Of a DNA stretch of 52,248 nucleotides, positions 26,021 through 37,044 are shown piece by piece. The position numbers were made by a program, and so were the translations under genes. The DNA lies in assembly GCF_001429025.1 (NCBI RefSeq), contig NZ_LMHT01000014.1:31262-83509 (forward strand), written 5' to 3'. Each line of letters begins with the position of its first letter. Position 1 is the first letter of the stretch. The notes beneath the pieces are model-generated. The model searched no databases. It worked only from the letters and a program-made list of their open reading frames with translations, and was not told where the DNA came from. Origin of the DNA: Phenylobacterium sp. Root700 (lineage in GTDB: Bacteria; Pseudomonadota; Alphaproteobacteria; Caulobacterales; Caulobacteraceae).

Positions 26021-27856
26021 ATGGGCATGGCCATTCCGGGTCTCGATGAGGCTCCGACGAAACATGCTGGCCTGTTGGCCTGGGTACGCGAAGTCGCGGA
26101 GATGACGCAGCCGGACCGAGTCCACTGGTGCGACGGGTCCGACGAAGAGTGGAACGCGCTGACGGCCGAGCTGGTCGCGGCCGGCACCCTGACGGCGCTG
26201 AACGCCGAGAAGCGCCCGAACAGCTTCCTGGCCCTGTCCGATCCGCGCGACGTGGCGCGGGTCGAGAGCCGCACCTTCATCTGTTCGAAGGACCCGGCGG
26301 ACGCTGGTCCGACCAATAACTGGCTCGAGCCCGATGAGATGCGGGCCGACCTGAAGCAGCTGTTCAAGGGCGCCATGCGCGGGCGCACCATGTATGTGGT
26401 GCCGTTCTGCATGGGGCCGCTGGGCTCGAAGATCTCCGCCCTGGGCGTCGAGATCACCGACAGCGCCTATGTCGCCATCTCGATGCGGGTCATGACCCGG
26501 ATGGGCAAGGGCGCTCTGGACATGCTGGGCGAGGACGGCTTCTTCGTCCCGGCCCTGCACTCGGTCGGCGCGCCGCTGGAAGCCGGTCAAGCCGACGTCG
26601 CCTGGCCGTGCAACGAGATCAAGTACATCGTCCACTTCCCCGAGGACCGCGAGATCTGGTCCTACGGCTCGGGCTACGGCGGCAACGCCCTGCTCGGCAA
26701 GAAGTGCTACGCGTTGCGCATCGCCTCGGTGATGGCCAGGGACGAGGGCTGGCTGGCCGAGCACATGCTGATCCTCAAGCTGACCTCTCCCGCCGGCCAG
26801 GTCCGCTATGTGGCCGCTGCCTTCCCCAGCGCCTGCGGCAAGACCAACATGGCGATGCTGCAACCGACCATCCCCGGCTGGAAGGCCGAGACGGTGGGCG
26901 ACGACATCTGCTGGATGCGCTTCGGCGACGACGGCCGGCTCTATGCGATCAACCCGGAAGCCGGGTTCTTCGGCGTCGCGCCCGGCACTGGGAACGCGAC
27001 CAACAAGAACGCGGTCGACGCTCTGCACGCCAACACCGTCTTCACCAATGTGGCCCTGACCGCCGACGGCGACGTCTGGTGGGAAGGCCTGACCGACACG
27101 CCGCCGGAAGGTCTGACCGACTGGAAGGGCCGCGCCTGGACGCCGGAGTCCGGCGAGCCCGCCGCTCACCCGAACGCCCGCTTCGCCGTGCCGGCCGACC
27201 AGTGCCCGGTGATCGCCGACGAGTGGGACGACCCGGCCGGGGTGCCGATCTCGGCCATCCTGTTCGGCGGCCGCCGCGCCAGCGCGGTGCCGCTGGTGAC
27301 CGAGGCCTTCGACTGGGCCCATGGCGTGTTCCTGGCCTCCAACGTCGCCTCGGAAGGCACGGCGGCGGCGGAGAACAAGGTCGGCGAGCTGCGCCGCGAC
27401 CCGTTCGCGATGCTGCCGTTCTGCGGCTACAACATGGGCGACTATTTCAGCCACTGGCTGAAGGTCGGCGCCCAGGCGGACGCCGCCAAGCTGCCGCGCA
27501 TCTATTTCGTGAACTGGTTCCGCAAGGGCGCGGACGGCAAGTTCCTGTGGCCGGGCTACGGCGACAACAGCCGCGTGCTGAAGTGGATCGTCCAGCGGCT
27601 GGAAGGCGAGGCCGACGCCGTCGACACGCCGATCGGCCGCCTGCCGACCAAGGACGCGCTGGACCTCTCGGGCCTGTCGATCACCGACGCGGCGCTTGAA
27701 ACCCTGCTCTCGGTCGACCCCGAGGTCTGGGCCGAGGAAGCCGCCCTGATCCCCGACGCCTATCGCAAATTCGGCGACCGGATGCCGGCGGAGTTGTGGA
27801 GCCAGTACGAAGCGCTGACCCAGCGCCTGGCCCTGCGGGCGCAGGCGGCGGAGTAA
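26021..27856 (+). CDS. pckG: Phosphoenolpyruvate carboxykinase (GTP)
   Basis: Converts oxaloacetate and GTP to PEP, the entry to gluconeogenesis. At 611 residues it is the GTP-dependent type rather than the shorter ATP-dependent bacterial enzyme. The P-loop with the reactive cysteine reads [12 protein letters not shown]. The [18 protein letters not shown] block and [14 protein letters not shown] are characteristic. GGGG lies about ten bases before the ATG. It converges on ftsK and diverges from lolA, so it sits as a lone plus-strand gene inside an otherwise minus-strand ftsK-lolA-xth set. Confidence 0.96.
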   Translation: MGMAIPGLDEAPTKHAGLLAWVREVAEMTQPDRVHWCDGSDEEWNALTAELVAAGTLTALNAEKRPNSFLALSDPRDVARVESRTFICSKDPADAGPTNNWLEPDEMRADLKQLFKGAMRGRTMYVVPFCMGPLGSKISALGVEITDSAYVAISMRVMTRMGKGALDMLGEDGFFVPALHSVGAPLEAGQADVAWPCNEIKYIVHFPEDREIWSYGSGYGGNALLGKKCYALRIASVMARDEGWLAEHMLILKLTSPAGQVRYVAAAFPSACGKTNMAMLQPTIPGWKAETVGDDICWMRFGDDGRLYAINPEAGFFGVAPGTGNATNKNAVDALHANTVFTNVALTADGDVWWEGLTDTPPEGLTDWKGRAWTPESGEPAAHPNARFAVPADQCPVIADEWDDPAGVPISAILFGGRRASAVPLVTEAFDWAHGVFLASNVASEGTAAAENKVGELRRDPFAMLPFCGYNMGDYFSHWLKVGAQADAAKLPRIYFVNWFRKGADGKFLWPGYGDNSRVLKWIVQRLEGEADAVDTPIGRLPTKDALDLSGLSITDAALETLLSVDPEVWAEEAALIPDAYRKFGDRMPAELWSQYEALTQRLALRAQAAE

Positions 27857-27868
27857 CACCGAGACAGT

Positions 27869-27900
27869 CCCCTCTCCCGCTTGCGGGAGAGGGTGAGGGC
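27869..27900. repeat. Short GC-rich hairpin repeat (family D)
   Basis: CCCCTCTCCCGC-TT-GCGGGAGAGGG followed by TGAGGG, between the convergent pckG and ftsK genes. It resembles the unit at 10697-10729. It could limit read-through between the two genes but lacks a T-run. Confidence 0.6.
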
Positions 27901-27920
27901 GAGCGGAGCGAGGGCCGCGG

Positions 27921-30299
27921 TTAAGGCGCGGCGCCGACCAGGACTTCGCGTTTGCCGGCGTGGTTGGCGGGGCTGACCACGCCTTCGTGCTCCATGCGCT
28001 CGATCAGCGAGGCGGCGCGGTTGTAGCCGACCTGCAGGCGGCGCTGGACGTAGCTGGTCGAGGCCTTGCGGTCGCGGGTGACCACGGCCACGGCGCGGTC
28101 GTAGAGATCATCGCCTGAGCCGCCGCCTTCGTCGCCGAAGCTCTCGCCGCCCTCGCCATCCTCGTCGCCGCCGGCGGTGACGTCCTCGAGGTACTGCGGC
28201 TCGCCCTGGGCGCGGAGGAACTTGGCCACGGCCTCGACCTCCTCGTCGGAGACGAACGGGCCGTGCAGGCGGGTGATGCGGCCGCCGCCGGCCATGTAGA
28301 GCATGTCGCCCTGGCCCAGCAGCTGCTCGGCGCCCTGTTCGCCCAGGATGGTGCGGCTGTCGATCTTGGAGGTGACCTGGAAGCTGATCCGGGTCGGGAA
28401 GTTGGCCTTGATGGTGCCGGTGATGACGTCCACGGACGGACGCTGGGTGGCCATCACCAGGTGGATGCCGGCGGCCCGCGCCATCTGGGCCAGACGCTGG
28501 ACGGCGCCCTCGACGTCCTTGCCGGCGACCAGCATCAGGTCGGCCACTTCGTCGATGACCACGACCAGATAGGGCATGGGCTTCGGATCAATGCGCTCGC
28601 TCTCGTAGATCGGCCGGCCGCTGTCGTCGAAACCGGTCTGGACGGTGCGTTCGAAGTGCTCGCCCTTGGCGGCGGCCTCCTTGGCGCGCTCGTTATACGA
28701 GGCGACGTTCCGCACGCCGATCTTCGACATCAGGCGATAGCGGTCCTCCATCTCGCGGACGGTCCACTTCAGCGCGACGATGGCCTTCTTCGGATCGGTG
28801 ACGACGGGCGCCAGCAGGTGCGGGATGCCGTCATAGACCGACAGCTCCAGCATCTTCGGGTCGATCATGATGAACCGGCACTGATCGGGCGACAGCCGGT
28901 AGAGGATCGACAGGATCATGGCGTTGACGCCCACGGACTTGCCCGAGCCGGTGGTGCCGGCGATCAGCAGGTGGGGCATCTTCGACAGGTCGGCGATATA
29001 GGGCTCGCCGCCGATGTTTTCGCCCAGCGCCATGGGCAGGGCCTGGGTTGAGCGCTCGTACTCCGAGCTGGCCAACAGGTCGCGCAGATAGACGGTCTCG
29101 CGCCGGGCGTTGGGCAGTTCGATGCCGATGGCGTTGCGGCCGGGCACCACGCTGACGCGGCAGGCGGCGACCGACATCGAGCGGGCGATGTCATCCGACA
29201 GGGCCACGACCCGAGCCGATTTCACGCCGGCGGCCGGGACCAGTTCATAGAGGGTGACGACCGGGCCCGGGCGGATCTGGTCGATATTGCCGCGCACGCC
29301 GAACTCGGCCAGCACGCTTTCCAGCAGCTGGGCGTTCTGGCGCAGGGCGCCTTCGTCGAACTGCGAGGCGCGCGGCTTGGGCTTGGCCAGCATGGCCAGC
29401 TCGGGCAGGGCGAAGCCGCCGGTCTTGACGAAGTCGAAGGTGCTTTGGGCCTCGCGCTGCTCGCGGTTGGATTCCTTGGGCGCGGGCTTGGGGGCCTTGA
29501 TCGCCACGCTGGGCGAGGTGTCGTCATCGTCGTCGGCGACCGCTGCGGGGTAGGGCGCCGGTTCAGGACGCGCCGGCGTTGCGGCGGGCGCAGGCTCGGC
29601 GGCCTTGGCGCGGCGGGCGACCGAGGTGCGTGCGGGCTTGGCGGACGCCGGGGCCGGGGCGGCCGAGCGCTTCTGAACCACGGCCTGCACCCAGGCGATG
29701 CTGGCCTCAAGCTCGGCCCGGCGCACGCCGATCGCATAGCCCAGGGCGGCCGTGGCGGCGACCGCCAGCAGGATCGCGGCGAAGACGCCGCCGCCGGGGA
29801 TGTGGGCGTAGGAGAACATGCCGGCCAGGCCGTGCAGCACGCCGTCGCCCCAGAACCCGCCGAGCCCCTTGGCCAGCGGCCAGGCGGCCGGGGCGGGCGG
29901 GGCGGCCAGCAGGCCGGCGAGGGCGAGCACGCCCAGGGTTCCGACGATGGCGCGGATCCGCACCTTGCGACGGTTCTGGTCGGGTTGCGGCGTGGTGGCG
30001 CGGCCAAGGCCGAACACCACCATCAGCAGGGCGGCGACCCCGGCGGCCAGGCCCAGCGACTGGATGCCGACATCGGCCGCGGTGGCGCCCGGCGCGCCCA
30101 GGATGTTGGACGGCGACAGGGCCGAGGCGGCGTTGAGGCTGGGATCGGCGGCGTTGTAGGTGGCCAGGGCCACGGCGAAGGCGATGCCGGCGGCGGCGAT
30201 CACGCCGCCCCGCAGCCGCGCGGTGGCGGGGTGGGTCCAGGCGAGGCTGGCGATATGCAGCCCCAACTCAACACCCGTTTTCCGCGCCACTCGCGCCAT
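27921..30299 (-). CDS. ftsK: DNA translocase FtsK
   Basis: Septal DNA pump that clears the terminus region during division. It has 792 residues. The N-terminal part has about four transmembrane helices (to about residue 200), followed by an Ala/Pro/Lys-rich linker and the motor domain, with Walker A AGTTGSGKSVGVNAM and Walker B YLVVVIDEVADLML. The C-terminal gamma winged helix (SYVQRRLQVGYNRAASLIERMEHEGVVSPA) reads orienting DNA motifs. ATG at 30299. No unusual features apart from the displaced lolA. Confidence 0.97.
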   Translation of the reverse strand: MARVARKTGVELGLHIASLAWTHPATARLRGGVIAAAGIAFAVALATYNAADPSLNAASALSPSNILGAPGATAADVGIQSLGLAAGVAALLMVVFGLGRATTPQPDQNRRKVRIRAIVGTLGVLALAGLLAAPPAPAAWPLAKGLGGFWGDGVLHGLAGMFSYAHIPGGGVFAAILLAVAATAALGYAIGVRRAELEASIAWVQAVVQKRSAAPAPASAKPARTSVARRAKAAEPAPAATPARPEPAPYPAAVADDDDDTSPSVAIKAPKPAPKESNREQREAQSTFDFVKTGGFALPELAMLAKPKPRASQFDEGALRQNAQLLESVLAEFGVRGNIDQIRPGPVVTLYELVPAAGVKSARVVALSDDIARSMSVAACRVSVVPGRNAIGIELPNARRETVYLRDLLASSEYERSTQALPMALGENIGGEPYIADLSKMPHLLIAGTTGSGKSVGVNAMILSILYRLSPDQCRFIMIDPKMLELSVYDGIPHLLAPVVTDPKKAIVALKWTVREMEDRYRLMSKIGVRNVASYNERAKEAAAKGEHFERTVQTGFDDSGRPIYESERIDPKPMPYLVVVIDEVADLMLVAGKDVEGAVQRLAQMARAAGIHLVMATQRPSVDVITGTIKANFPTRISFQVTSKIDSRTILGEQGAEQLLGQGDMLYMAGGGRITRLHGPFVSDEEVEAVAKFLRAQGEPQYLEDVTAGGDEDGEGGESFGDEGGGSGDDLYDRAVAVVTRDRKASTSYVQRRLQVGYNRAASLIERMEHEGVVSPANHAGKREVLVGAAP

Positions 30300-30452
30300 C
30301 GCTCGATCCCCAGTTCTGGAAGCCCCATGTTTGGACGCGCGAGGGTTAAGAGGCGTTTACCAAGCTGGGCGGTCGCGGGGTGTTTTCCTCAGAGCCCTCG
30401 CCCGATGGAAATCCAGTTTTCGTTTGATCAAACCCACACTAGGTTCGCGAGC

Positions 30453-30842
30453 ATGTGGACCATGCCTCGAAACGTCCTGCGGGTCGTCGCCGCCATCCTC
30501 GCCATCTGCGCTGTCGGTGGTTTCGTGCTGGGCGTCCGGGGCGCGCCGGAACGGGCGCGGCTGCCGGGCGAGAGCCCCGAGGATGGAACCGCGCTCAAGG
30601 CGACCGACGCCCGGCCGCTGGAGGACCTGGTCCTGACGCCGTCGGAGCTGGCGCCCGAGCCGCCGAAGACCGAGGAAAAGCCGGAAGAGAAGGCCGAGGC
30701 GACCGCGCCGGTCGTCGCCCCGCTCGAGGCCCCGAAGACCGCGCCGCCGGCCAAGACCCCGGCCATGCCGTCGGCGGACGAAGACAAGGTCGGCGACCTG
30801 ATCGACGGCCTGACCCCGCCGCCGGAACAACCGCCCTACTGA
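30453..30842 (+). CDS. Unknown proline-rich membrane-anchored protein
   Basis: Protein of about 129 residues that I cannot assign. One N-terminal transmembrane helix (VLRVVAAILAICAVGGFVLGV) is followed by a Pro/Glu/Lys/Ala-rich, probably disordered tail ending PPPEQPPY. The start is uncertain: ATGs at 30405, 30453 and 30462 are in frame. It is transcribed divergently from ftsK. The composition suggests a periplasmic spacer or adaptor; no enzymatic motif is visible. Confidence 0.65.
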   Translation: MWTMPRNVLRVVAAILAICAVGGFVLGVRGAPERARLPGESPEDGTALKATDARPLEDLVLTPSELAPEPPKTEEKPEEKAEATAPVVAPLEAPKTAPPAKTPAMPSADEDKVGDLIDGLTPPPEQPPY

Positions 30843-30847
30843 TCGCA

Positions 30848-30917
30848 CCCCTCCGTCTCGCTTTCAGCGAGCCACCTCCCCCAGCGGGGGAGCTGTCAGC
30901 GTAGCTGACTGAGGGGG
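30848..30917. repeat. Palindromic intergenic repeat, family C short copy
   Basis: CCCCTCCGTCTCGCT to CTGACTGAGGGGG with a single CTCCCCCAGCGGGGGAG hairpin. It is a 70-bp version of the elements at 7210 and 10769, here without an adjacent parS. Confidence 0.78.
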
Positions 30918-30918
30918 A

Positions 30919-31824
30919 TCAGCGCGGCTTGAACGCCTTGGGCTTCACGCCGCTGGCGGCGAAGTGGACGAGCATGCGTGACCAGCCGTCGGCGGCCGCG
31001 GCCGCGTCGTAGCTGGCGCGATAGTCGGCGTGGAAGCCGTGCTGGCTGTCCGGATAGACCACGATGCTGGACTTGGTCTTGCCCGCCGCGGCTAGCGCTG
31101 CCTTCATGGTCTCGACGTCGCTGAGCGGGATGCCGCCGTCCTTGCCGGCATAGAGGCCGATGACCGGGGCGCGGACATTGGCGGCGAACTGCACCGGCCA
31201 GGTGCGGTCAGGTTCGCTCAGGAACTCGCCGGCCTTGGGCGGGGCCAGGCGGCCGTACCAGGCCGCGCCGGCCTTGATATCCTTGAACTTCTCGGCCGCC
31301 TGCCAGACGACCGCGCCGCCCCAGCAGAAGCCGGTGATCGCGATCTTCGACTTGTCGGCATAGGTCTGGCGCTTGAGGAAGCCGAGGGTGGCCTCCAGAT
31401 CGCCCAGCACCTGGGCCTCGGAGGCCGCGCCGACGATCCTGCGGACCTCGGCGAAGTCGGTCACCGTCGAGGGGTCGCCCGCGCGGATGAAGAAGTCGGT
31501 GGCGATGGCGACGTAGCCGAGCTTGGCGAGGCGGCGGCAGATATCGCGGATGTACTCGTGCACGCCGAAGACTTCGGAGATCACGACCACCACCGGGAAG
31601 CGGCCCTTGGCGTCAGGCCGGGCGACGAAGGCGGGAACCAGGCGGTCGGCCGCCGGAATCTCCACCGTCTCGGTGATCAGGCCGGCGGCGTCGGTGGTGA
31701 TCGGCTCGGCCTGGGCCGACAGCGCGGCCAGTGCGTAGCCGCCGAATACGGCCACGGCCAGGCCCCGGCGCGAGAGGTTGAAGTCCTGCGGCTCGGAGCC
31801 TTCGGGGCGAGTAAGCGTAAGCAC
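30919..31824 (-). CDS. Exported dienelactone hydrolase family protein
   Basis: Alpha/beta-hydrolase of 301 residues. The GTG at 31824 has a GGGAGG ribosome-binding site eight bases upstream. The N-terminus carries a twin-arginine-like signal (LSRRGLAVAVFGGYALAALSAQA), so Tat export is likely. The catalytic part has SEVFGVHEYIRDICRRLA, the nucleophile motif GFCWGG with cysteine, and QHGFHADYR with the catalytic histidine. It is a second member of this family in the window, apart from the cytoplasmic one at 8291. Substrate unknown. Confidence 0.87.
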   Translation of the reverse strand: MLTLTRPEGSEPQDFNLSRRGLAVAVFGGYALAALSAQAEPITTDAAGLITETVEIPAADRLVPAFVARPDAKGRFPVVVVISEVFGVHEYIRDICRRLAKLGYVAIATDFFIRAGDPSTVTDFAEVRRIVGAASEAQVLGDLEATLGFLKRQTYADKSKIAITGFCWGGAVVWQAAEKFKDIKAGAAWYGRLAPPKAGEFLSEPDRTWPVQFAANVRAPVIGLYAGKDGGIPLSDVETMKAALAAAGKTKSSIVVYPDSQHGFHADYRASYDAAAAADGWSRMLVHFAASGVKPKAFKPR

Positions 31825-31871
31825 GGCGATAACCTCCCAGCGGTTTGCTCCATTAGCGGCGCAGGGCCACC

Positions 31872-32486
31872 TCAAGTCAAAGGGCTGGCTCTTCGCAAGG
31901 TCAGGTTGATCCGTCCCCCGCCGGGGATCAGCCGCGACGAGCCAGGCAGGATGCGGTCCACCCCGTGATGGAACAGCCGCGCTTCTCCGGCGAGCAGGCA
32001 GACGTCGCCCGACGAGAGCTTCACCGAGGAGGTCGGATCGGTCCGCTTGGTCCCGCCGATGCGAAAGACGGCGGTGTCGCCCAGCGAGACCGAGAGCACG
32101 GGGAAGCGCAGATCGGCCTCGTCGCGGTCCTGGTGCAGGCTCATCCTGGCCTCGGCGTTATAAAAGTTGATCAGGCAGGCGTCGGGCGGGACCAGTGGAT
32201 CGGCGAGCTCGCTCCAGAGGTCGAGCAGGACCTGGGGAATATCGGGCCAGGGCTCGCCGGTGGTCGGGTGTCGCGGTTCATAGCGATAGCCGGCGGCGTC
32301 GGTGGTCCAGCCGAGCGGCCCGAAGCTGGTCATGGCCACGCTCATCGGCTTTCCGCCCGGCGTCACCTGGTGGACGAAGGGCGCGGTTTCGACCCGCGCC
32401 TGGACCTCTTCCAGCAGCTCGCTCTGCGCCTCCGGGGAGAGGCGGCCGGGCAGCAGGCGAAATCCTGTGGTCGTCGAAAGGCTCAT
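31872..32486 (-). CDS. alkB: Alpha-ketoglutarate-dependent DNA dioxygenase AlkB
   Basis: Fe(II)/2-oxoglutarate enzyme that removes methyl groups from 1-methyladenine and 3-methylcytosine in DNA. It has 204 residues. LINFYNAEARMSLHQDRDE supplies the HxD iron ligands, RLFHHGVDRI the third histidine, and RINLTLRRA the arginines binding 2-oxoglutarate. The ATG at 32486 is only 19 bases from the start of the divergent Vgr-related gene, so the two promoters must overlap neighbouring coding sequence. Confidence 0.93.
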   Translation of the reverse strand: MSLSTTTGFRLLPGRLSPEAQSELLEEVQARVETAPFVHQVTPGGKPMSVAMTSFGPLGWTTDAAGYRYEPRHPTTGEPWPDIPQVLLDLWSELADPLVPPDACLINFYNAEARMSLHQDRDEADLRFPVLSVSLGDTAVFRIGGTKRTDPTSSVKLSSGDVCLLAGEARLFHHGVDRILPGSSRLIPGGGRINLTLRRASPLT

Positions 32487-32505
32487 CGGGTCACATATAG
32501 GGGCG

Positions 32506-33015
32506 ATGGCCCATTCTGCTCCCGATCCGCGCATGGCGCCCATGAGCTGGCGGCGTTTGACGCCTGGCGAGCGTGATATCTGCGCATCAGTCTTTGGCGA
32601 AGCGCTCGACGTCGATCGGATCGCGATCTTCAGCCTGCCGCTGTGGCCGCGACCTTTCGTCCCAAACGGCCGATTGATCGTCTGGCCGGGCGCCTCGGCC
32701 CTGGCCGACTTCGCCAAGGCTCCGTTGTGGCTGCGATCGGTGCTTGTGCACGAGCTGGTGCACGCCTGGCAGGCCCAGAAGGGGGTGTTTCTGCCCCTGG
32801 CCAAGCTCAAGGCCGGGGATGGACGGGCCGCCTATGCCTACGATCTGGACGATGGGCGAAAATTTTCGCAACTCAATATCGAACAGCAAGCCATGGTCGT
32901 ACAGCACGCCTATATCGCCGCTGGTGGTGGGGCTGCGCCCTATGACACCCAAGCTTATGCAAGGATTTTAGAAGCTTGGCGGGAGGGGCTCGGGACAAGA
33001 CCCCGCGCGATATAG
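32506..33015 (+). CDS. Vgr-related protein with HExxH motif
   Basis: Protein of 169 residues resembling proteins called Vgr-related in Caulobacterales. It starts with RRLTPGERDICASVFGEALDVDRIAI and contains HELVHAWQ, a zinc-metallopeptidase-type HExxH motif. The ATG at 32506 or the one at 32533 could start it. There is no signal peptide, and no type VI secretion gene is nearby, so the name says nothing firm about function. It may be a small metallopeptidase-like domain or an inactive relative. It precedes dnaK. Confidence 0.7.
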   Translation: MAHSAPDPRMAPMSWRRLTPGERDICASVFGEALDVDRIAIFSLPLWPRPFVPNGRLIVWPGASALADFAKAPLWLRSVLVHELVHAWQAQKGVFLPLAKLKAGDGRAAYAYDLDDGRKFSQLNIEQQAMVVQHAYIAAGGGAAPYDTQAYARILEAWREGLGTRPRAI

Positions 33016-33027
33016 GGTCATTGCGCT

Positions 33028-33055
33028 CTTGCGGGGGACGCAGTTGATCCCATAT
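33028..33055 (+). promoter_or_regulatory. Heat-shock (sigma-32/RpoH) type promoter of dnaK
   Basis: CTTGCGG (33028-33034) and CCCATAT (33049-33055) with a 14-base spacer match the RpoH pattern CTTGAAA-N12-14-CCCCATnT. It lies about 140 bases before dnaK, leaving a structured leader that includes CCGGTT/AACCGG. In Caulobacter dnaKJ is under heat-shock control. Confidence 0.6.
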
Positions 33056-33192
33056 CGCGACTCGACGCCGGTTTCCCCGTGGGTTAACCGGCCGAGCCCT
33101 TATTCGAACCGGGGACGTCGATAAGAAACGGGGTGCTTCACTCGAAGGCCCTTTAACCGGCGTCCGCCATTCAGGAGCGAGCAAGACTCGAT

Positions 33193-35109
<1,917 letters not shown>

Positions 35110-35125
35110 CCGAAAATGGACATCT

Positions 35126-35165
35126 CCGCCCGGTTCGTTCCGGCTCAAGCCTTGCAGCCGGGCGG
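35126..35165 (+). promoter_or_regulatory. Stem-loop between dnaK and dnaJ
   Basis: Perfect stem CCGCCCGG (35126-35133) / CCGGGCGG (35158-35165), with a smaller inner pair GGCT/AGCC. No T-run follows, so it is more likely an attenuator or RNA-stability element than a terminator. It would lower dnaJ relative to dnaK. Confidence 0.5.
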
Positions 35166-35215
35166 GGATCATCCCACCTCAATATTCAGATCAATTTTTG
35201 AACGCCTGACATAGC

Positions 35216-36370
35216 ATGCGGGATTATTACGAAATCCTCGGTGTGGAGCGGAGCGCCGATGACGGCGCGCTGAAGGCTTCGTTCCGTAAACTGGCCATGG
35301 AGCATCACCCTGACCGCAATGGCGGTTGTGGCGAGGCCGAAGGGCGGTTCAAGGAAATCAACGAGGCCTATTCGGTCCTCTCCGACCCCCAGAAGCGCGC
35401 GGCCTACGACCGGTTCGGTCATGCGGGCGTGAACGGTTCGGGCGGTGGCGGTGGCGGAAACGGCCAGTTCCACGACGTGAACGACATCTTCAACGAGGTG
35501 TTCGGCGACGTCTTCGGCGACATGTTCGGCGGTCGCGGCCGCCAGCGCGGCGGTCCGGCCCGTGGCCAGGACCTGCGCTACGACCTGGAGATCACGCTCG
35601 AGCAGGCCTATGCCGGCTCCGAGGTGGAGATCACGGTCCCGGCCTCGATCAATTGCGAAAGCTGCGAGGGCTCGGGCGCCAAGGCCGGGACCAGCCCGAC
35701 GGTCTGCGGCAGCTGCGGCGGCGCCGGACGCGTGCGCGCCAGCCAGGGCTTCTTCTCGATCGAGCGCGCCTGTCCGCGCTGCGGTGGTTCGGGCCGGTTG
35801 GTCCTGGACCCCTGCCAGGATTGCCGCGGCCACGGCCAACTGCGCAAGGAGCGTACGCTCCAGGTTCGCATCCCGGCCGGCGTCGACGACGGCGCCCGGA
35901 TCCGGCTGGCCGGCGAGGGCGACGCGGGTGCGCGCGGCGGACCGCGCGGCGACCTCTACATTTTCCTGTCGGTGAGGCCTCACGACCTCTTCGACCGCGA
36001 GGGCCTGGACCTGCTCTGCACCGTGCCGGTGCCGATGGGGGTCGCGGCGCTGGGCGGCGAGATCGAGGCGCCCTGCCTGATGGGCGGCGAGGACTGCGAC
36101 GGCAATTGCAAGATCGAGGTCAAGGTGCCGGAAGGCTCCCAGACCGGCCGTACGGTGCGCTTGAAGGGCCGCGGCATGCCGTCCCTGCGCTCACGCGAAC
36201 GCGGCGATCTGGTGGTCGAGCTGTTCGTCGAGACGCCGACTAGGCTGACCGCGCGCCAGAAGGAACTGATGCGCGAGTTCTCCGAAATCTGCGGCGAGCA
36301 GCAGCATCCGAAGTCGGCCAATTTCATCGGCAAGGCCAAGCGGTTCTGGGAAGACGTGACCGGGGCCTGA
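35216..36370 (+). CDS. dnaJ: Chaperone DnaJ (Hsp40)
   Basis: Co-chaperone that stimulates DnaK ATPase. It has 384 residues, in the order J domain (MRDYYEILGVERSADD, HPD in HHPDRNGG), Gly/Phe-rich linker (GSGGGGGGNGQF...), four zinc-binding repeats (CESCEGSG, CGSCGGAG, CPRCGGSG, CQDCRGHG at about 145-215) and the C-terminal substrate domain. It is a full type I DnaJ with the normal domain order. It is most likely expressed from the dnaK promoter. Confidence 0.97.
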   Translation: MRDYYEILGVERSADDGALKASFRKLAMEHHPDRNGGCGEAEGRFKEINEAYSVLSDPQKRAAYDRFGHAGVNGSGGGGGGNGQFHDVNDIFNEVFGDVFGDMFGGRGRQRGGPARGQDLRYDLEITLEQAYAGSEVEITVPASINCESCEGSGAKAGTSPTVCGSCGGAGRVRASQGFFSIERACPRCGGSGRLVLDPCQDCRGHGQLRKERTLQVRIPAGVDDGARIRLAGEGDAGARGGPRGDLYIFLSVRPHDLFDREGLDLLCTVPVPMGVAALGGEIEAPCLMGGEDCDGNCKIEVKVPEGSQTGRTVRLKGRGMPSLRSRERGDLVVELFVETPTRLTARQKELMREFSEICGEQQHPKSANFIGKAKRFWEDVTGA

Positions 36371-36437
36371 CGCCTCGCCATCGGCGCGGCGCTCAAATTG
36401 CGTCGCGTCCGGCGATCTGCGGCGTTATCGAAGGATC

Positions 36438-37040
36438 ATGAGTCTCAGTCCCGTCCTCGACGTGCAGATCACCGACGGCCGCCGCGCCCGCACGGTCGCC
36501 AGCCGCGCGCGGATCCTCGAGGCCATGATCGACCTGTTGCAGGCCGGCGTCGCCCAGCCCTCGGCCGAGGCCGTCGCGGCCAAGGCCGGCGTCGGGGTGC
36601 GGACGGTCTTTCGCCTGTTCAGCGATGTCGACGGCCTCTATCGCGGTCTGCAGGCGACCATGGCCGAGCGGTTGGCCCCGATCCTGGCCGAGCCCGTCAC
36701 CGGCAGCCTGACCGAACGGCTCGATGTCCTGGTCGGGCGCCGGGCGCAGGTGTTCGAGGAGGTCTCGCGACCCAAGGCCTTCGCCGACATGCACCGGGCC
36801 AGGTCTCCTGAACTTCAGGAAACCCACAAGATCTTCATCCTGACCCAGCGGACCCTGCTGCTTGGCCACCTCGACGGCCTGCTGCCCGACGACGCCGACC
36901 TTGCCGCGGCGCTCGACCTGGCGCTCAGCTTCGACGCTTGGCGGCGTCTGCGCGAGGATCAGGGCTTGTCGCGTGAGGCGGCCGAGCGGGTGATGCGGCG
37001 GATGGCCCGCGCCCTCGTCGCCACCATACCAAATCCTTGA
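36438..37040 (+). CDS. TetR family transcriptional regulator
   Basis: DNA-binding repressor-type protein of 200 residues. The N-terminal helix-turn-helix region reads RARILEAMIDLLQAG...SAEAVAAKAGVGVRTVFRLFSDVDGLYRGL, typical of TetR. The C-terminal ligand domain is not recognisable. Its target is not evident: the adjacent genes are dnaJ (same strand) and a convergent acetyltransferase. Confidence 0.9.
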   Translation: MSLSPVLDVQITDGRRARTVASRARILEAMIDLLQAGVAQPSAEAVAAKAGVGVRTVFRLFSDVDGLYRGLQATMAERLAPILAEPVTGSLTERLDVLVGRRAQVFEEVSRPKAFADMHRARSPELQETHKIFILTQRTLLLGHLDGLLPDDADLAAALDLALSFDAWRRLREDQGLSREAAERVMRRMARALVATIPNP

Positions 37041-37044
37041 GGCG

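Noticed and set aside
25871..27859. A 662-codon open frame antisense to pckG
   Set aside because: It is the complement of a complete PEP carboxykinase and is rich in His, Arg, Gly and Val, typical of shadow frames.
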